A model generated the notes under the pieces. That model saw nothing but the letters and a program-made list of their open reading frames with translations. It ran no database searches and was not told where the DNA came from. Positions 60,431 to 64,000 of a stretch of DNA of 64,000 nt are shown piece after piece (position 1 is the stretch's first letter; every line of letters starts with the position of its first letter). A program made the translations under genes and the position numbers. Source of the DNA: Panonychus citri (taxonomy: Eukaryota > Arthropoda > Arachnida > Trombidiformes > Tetranychidae); contig NW_026515430.1 in NCBI RefSeq assembly GCF_014898815.1, forward strand, positions 15,001 to 79,000, given 5' to 3'.

Positions 60431-62305
60431 TTAGTTCCAATTTTCATTTGACTGACTACTTAGATCATTCTGTTGATTAGGAGGGATTATTTTCTCATCT
60501 GAACCATTTGATTCGTGAAGAGAATTAGGTTCAAGTGTAGTTCGATGGTCACTTTGTGGACTGGACGTTTGGTCAGTCGCTGGATTATTAGAACTAGAAT
60601 TAGAATCAGAATAATAAGTCAATTCTTTATCATTCTGAGAATTTACTGAGAAATTATCGTTTTGATTAGAGGAATTCTGAGTAGTAGTTGGACTATTGGT
60701 CGGTGGAAACAGTTTCGACGAACGGACTGATTCCTTGAGATTCTTGCGGCGATAATTGATTACTGAAGTACTTTTTGGCCTTGTAAAGGGGTTTGTTTGT
60801 CGTTCGATGGACTTTGAGTGCTAATTGTCCTTCGTCGGCTAATGAATTGATTCCTGAATTAACTGGAGTATTTTCAGAGTTAGTAACAGTTTCAGTGAAC
60901 GCGATCATCCCTTCATTTTGATTGGTTCCTTGTTGATCATTGTTTGGGTTTTCTTGATTATTTGATGAACTTGAAGTGTTTTCAGTGAATGAGCTCATTC
61001 CATTATCATGAGATGTTTCACCATGAGATTCAGAGGATTGTCTATTTGGAATCGATGAGTCTTGATGTTGTCCAGATGAAATCGACTGATCATTTGACTG
61101 ACCATTAGATGAACCTTGATTAGAAGTATCGGAAAATGAGAAACCTTGATTGTTGTTAACTTGATGATGATCATGAGAAGAATCTTGATTAGCTGACCCA
61201 TGGTCACTTGGATTATCATTTTTCCAGAATTTGATCCACTAAACGGTGACAATTCTTGATCATTCGAGTACCATTGTGAGTGGAATATTATGATTATCAC
61301 TTGATGAATCGTGTTGATCTGTTGATGTTGGATTATTATTATTGTTTTGTTACCAGAATTTGAACCCGAGAATGAGGACAGTTCTTGATCATTGGAAACT
61401 CCATGTTCATTGGGAACATTTTGTTGTTGATCAAATGATGAACCATGAGCACTTTGAGTATTTTGAGTATTAAAATTTGATCCTCCAAATGAACTTTGAT
61501 CATCGGAACCTCCATGATTTCCAGGAATTCCATGATCTCCGGAGGAATCAACATTTTGCTCTTGAGAAACTAACTGCTGATCAGTTCCATGATTTGAGTT
61601 ACCATAATCACCGTTAGCATTGTTATTCACGTTACTATTGTGGTCACTTTGAGCTCCATTAAATCCTAATAGTCCATCACCTTGATCATTAGCACTTTGA
61701 TCATTACCATGAATAGAATCAGAATTGAAAGTTCTGATTCACCTTCCATACCTGAGTTATCACTTTGATCGGTCTCCGATTGATAAGCTGAATCCTGATT
61801 ACCTGCGAGGTCAAAATCACCTTGACCATCATCATCAGAATACCCACCGTGCATGGAACCTCCTTTCATCTTTTTTCTTTTCTTTTCTTTTCTTTTTCGA
61901 CATTTTCTTAGCCTTTTTCATCATTTTCTTCATCTTCTTTTCATCTTTCTTTTTCTTTTCCTTCATTTTCTTTTCTTTTTCTTTATGTTTCTCCTCACCA
62001 TGTTCATAATGTTCACCATGTTCTTTCTTCTTCTTCTTTGCAATCAATGCTCCCGCTAATCCACCAGTTAATCCGCTAGCAAGTCCACCAACTAATCCAC
62101 TCGCCAGTCCACCCACAATTCCGGCAACAGCACCAATCGCACCCACCGGGTCACGAACGGGAATAGGTAATGGTAAAGGCACCGGCAGTGGCACCGGCAG
62201 GGGAACTGGCAGTGGAATAGGTATTGGTAAACGAATGGGAATTGGAATCGGAATACTTTGACTTAGAATGATGATCATGGAAAAGAAAAAAGCATAAAAT
62301 AACAT
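60431..62305 (-). CDS. Secreted low-complexity protein (Ile-Pro repeat, Lys-rich, then Asn/Ser/Gln/Asp-rich)
   Basis: Not recognised by family. Start ATG at 62305 gives a signal peptide (MLFYAFFFSMIIILSQS). An IP/LP dipeptide repeat (IPIPIPIRLPIPIPLPVP) and a Gly/Ala/Leu helix-like block (GGLASGLVGGLASGLTGG) follow, then a long Lys/Glu-rich stretch. After a frame break in the A-rich codons near 61870, the rest is Asn/Ser/Asp/Gly/Gln-rich (GGYSDDDGQGDFDLAGNQDS; NENWN at the end). At least four further breaks (near 61735, 61350, 61240 and 60750) all sit in runs. About 620 residues. The composition recalls structural extracellular proteins such as silk, cuticle or glue components, but this is inference. 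Confidence 0.6.
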
Positions 62306-63468
62306 AATTAACTAAAAGAGAAAAGAGAGAAAATCATAATTAGTTAATTGTAATGGAAAAATGAAATCGAAATGTCCAATCATTCGAGAAAAACTAATTG
62401 TAACAATAATTTAATTCCAATGGTAGATTGATTTTTTATCCAATGGTTTTTCATTTACTTACACTTAGTCTCATTTTCACAGAAATTAATTAACACAATC
62501 AACTAACACAAGTTAAAATAAATAAATTAAATTAAATTTGACTTAAAAAAAATAATGTTAACAGAGTTGATTTGATTGCTCAAATTGGGAATGAATTGAT
62601 TAGTTGATCAATCGAAACAATTTATATAGTTTCTCATTCTGTCATTCGTGAGTCTTACAATTAACTATTAATTGTCAATGGGAGAGAGTGAGAGAGATAA
62701 TTAAATCATTAAAATTAACAGAAAAACAATCACAATTAAATAATCATATTTACTAAAATCTAAATCATTTCAATTGGATTAATCTCTATAAATAAAAGTG
62801 AAACAATTAAATATTAAGCGTTGTTGATATTGATTAAGGTGATAATGGTTAATTGTTTGGGAGGGAATGAAACAAATCAATTTACTAATGATCTTTAAGA
62901 TTGAAACAAACAGAATTAAAATTGATTAATCGTTAATTTGTAAACAAGATCATTAGTAATATTTAGTTACTTATTTAATGATTGTTTAAATTGTAGTAAT
63001 TGAGTTAACGATGTCATTACCAATTACCAATTAATTAATCAGATTGAGATTTAACAGTGATAATGATTGATAGTGTTACAATTAAACATCAACAAATTGT
63101 TTACAATTAAACCTTTGAAAATATAAATATCATTAATAAAAAAAAATAGTAAATTAATTGTTCAAATGTTAATTACCTTTGATTAATTGTATATATAAAT
63201 CAAATGATAATCAATTGTTTTGATCATCACAATTAGTCAAGTCTTTCAACTTTGACTTTAATTGTTTCATTTCATATGAACTTATCTTTAAACTTTCCAT
63301 AAATTAATCACCAATTGATAAGCAATTGATTAATTAGGAAAATCAAATGAAAATAATTCATAATCACAATTAAATTAAACCGATTGTTCAACCAGTTGCT
63401 CCTTTCGCCATCTATTGTTAACCTAAATACATTAAAAAAAAATTAATATCCATTCAAGATTCAGTCTA
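62306..63468. other. 1.2 kb AT-rich intergenic region
   Basis: Very AT-rich, many TTAATTAAT and CAATTAA words. It presumably includes the promoter of the secreted protein gene; a TATATA-type sequence lies near 62630. No gene seen. Confidence 0.4.
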
Positions 63469-63684
63469 ATGAACAAAATAATAACAAAAAATGAATCAAA
63501 CTCTTCTGGTGCAAATGAAAGTGTTAATAACAATGTACTTAACAATTTGACCAGTGGTGTTGATAGTATTTCTGGTTTTCTTATTAATATAACTTTACAC
63601 AATTTCAACAACATTGGTTTGACTGGATCATCTTTATCATCTTCCTCATCCACTGGAAGTATACTCAATATTAGCAATATATAA
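63469..63684 (+). CDS. Small Asn/Ser-rich ORF, doubtful
   Basis: 71 residues (MNKIITKNESNSSGANESVN ... NISNI) with a hydrophobic-polar pattern (GVDSISGFLINITLHNFNNI). It might be a single exon of a larger gene. No homology recognised and no splice sites I can assign. Confidence 0.2.
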   Translation: MNKIITKNESNSSGANESVNNNVLNNLTSGVDSISGFLINITLHNFNNIGLTGSSLSSSSSTGSILNISNI

Positions 63685-63828
63685 GATAAATCGTGTTATT
63701 CAGCTCTAGTGTAAGAAAGTAGAGAGGGTAATTGTGAAAATGCCACCGAGAAAACAAGTAAGGGAGGTCAGAGTTTTTCAGTTCCGATTCTGTACAATTT
63801 CCAGCATCGAAGTTAAGCAAATAGGGCA

Positions 63829-64000
63829 ATGATAACTGGCAATCGTAGATTGATCTTATTCTTGGTTGTTGGTCAATATTTTCCTAAGAATACGTTTCAT
63901 CATATCGATATATTTGGATATTCTCCTCATGAACAAATTTTTGATATTAAAGAAATTTTGGCCATTAAAGAAAACATTGATTCCAATTGCAAGTGTAAAC
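63829..64000 (+). CDS. Open frame running off the right edge
   Basis: From ATG 63829 the frame stays open to the window end: MITGNRRLILFLVVGQYFPK, then HHIDIFGYSPHEQIFDIKEI and Cys residues at the edge. The N terminus could be a signal peptide. It is preceded by an ATG at 63739 (MPPRKQVREVRVFQF) in another frame. Partial; not identified. Confidence 0.3.
   Translation, partial: MITGNRRLILFLVVGQYFPKNTFHHIDIFGYSPHEQIFDIKEILAIKENIDSNCKCK

Noticed and set aside
61725..62059. Plus-strand Phe-rich frames
   Set aside because: Antisense of the Lys-rich part of the secreted protein gene.
63803..63826. 5S rRNA-like words (CGAAGTTAAGCAA..AGGGC)
   Set aside because: Only about 24 bases agree. The rest of the 5S sequence and its internal promoter are not recognisable, so chance or a tiny relic.

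Overview
This is an AT-rich metazoan nuclear window. Core-binding factor beta, GARP-complex VPS53 and spliced cytosolic and mitochondrial ribosomal protein genes with compact 85-130 bp introns point to an animal. Gene density, intron size and transposon mix would suit an acariform (spider-mite-like) arthropod, but that placement is inference. Layout: 1-13.3 kb is a transposon graveyard: low-complexity DNA, a broken rosa/mariner-like transposase, two Tc1-like elements with clear TIRs and TA duplications, three TA-flanked MITEs, a broken gene of unknown function and a 2.6 kb Merlin element. 13.3-31.6 kb is a macrosatellite of about 1.4-1.9 kb units. Each unit carries a CGACAA hexamer run that encodes an Arg-Gln repeat protein with an acidic tail. 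31.6-40.1 kb is a 117 bp AT-rich satellite. 40.1-44.7 kb is a decayed Ty3/gypsy-type LTR retroelement on the minus strand. 44.7-64 kb is ordinary gene space: a partial duplicate of the bL21m gene, the first two CBF-beta exons, bL21m, TRMT10C (mitochondrial RNase P protein 1), VPS53, eL39, SUV3/SUPV3L1 helicase, uL1 (RpL10Ab), a short calcium-carrier-like SLC25 protein without EF hands, a secreted low-complexity protein, and an open partial ORF at the right edge. How the parts relate: four of the genes (bL21m, TRMT10C, SUV3, SLC25) serve mitochondrial RNA, translation or transport. TRMT10C and SUV3 share a duplicated promoter plus first exon that encodes the same presequence start. The Merlin element, three long-TIR MITEs and part of the macrosatellite unit share terminal sequence beginning GGNNNGAC, a GC-rich hairpin core, and clustered TCAAGGTCA motifs, so they look like one family. 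Caution: almost every host gene carries one to several single-base frame breaks, mostly deletions in homopolymers. These most likely reflect unpolished consensus rather than pseudogenes. Gene calls below bridge them where homology demands it.
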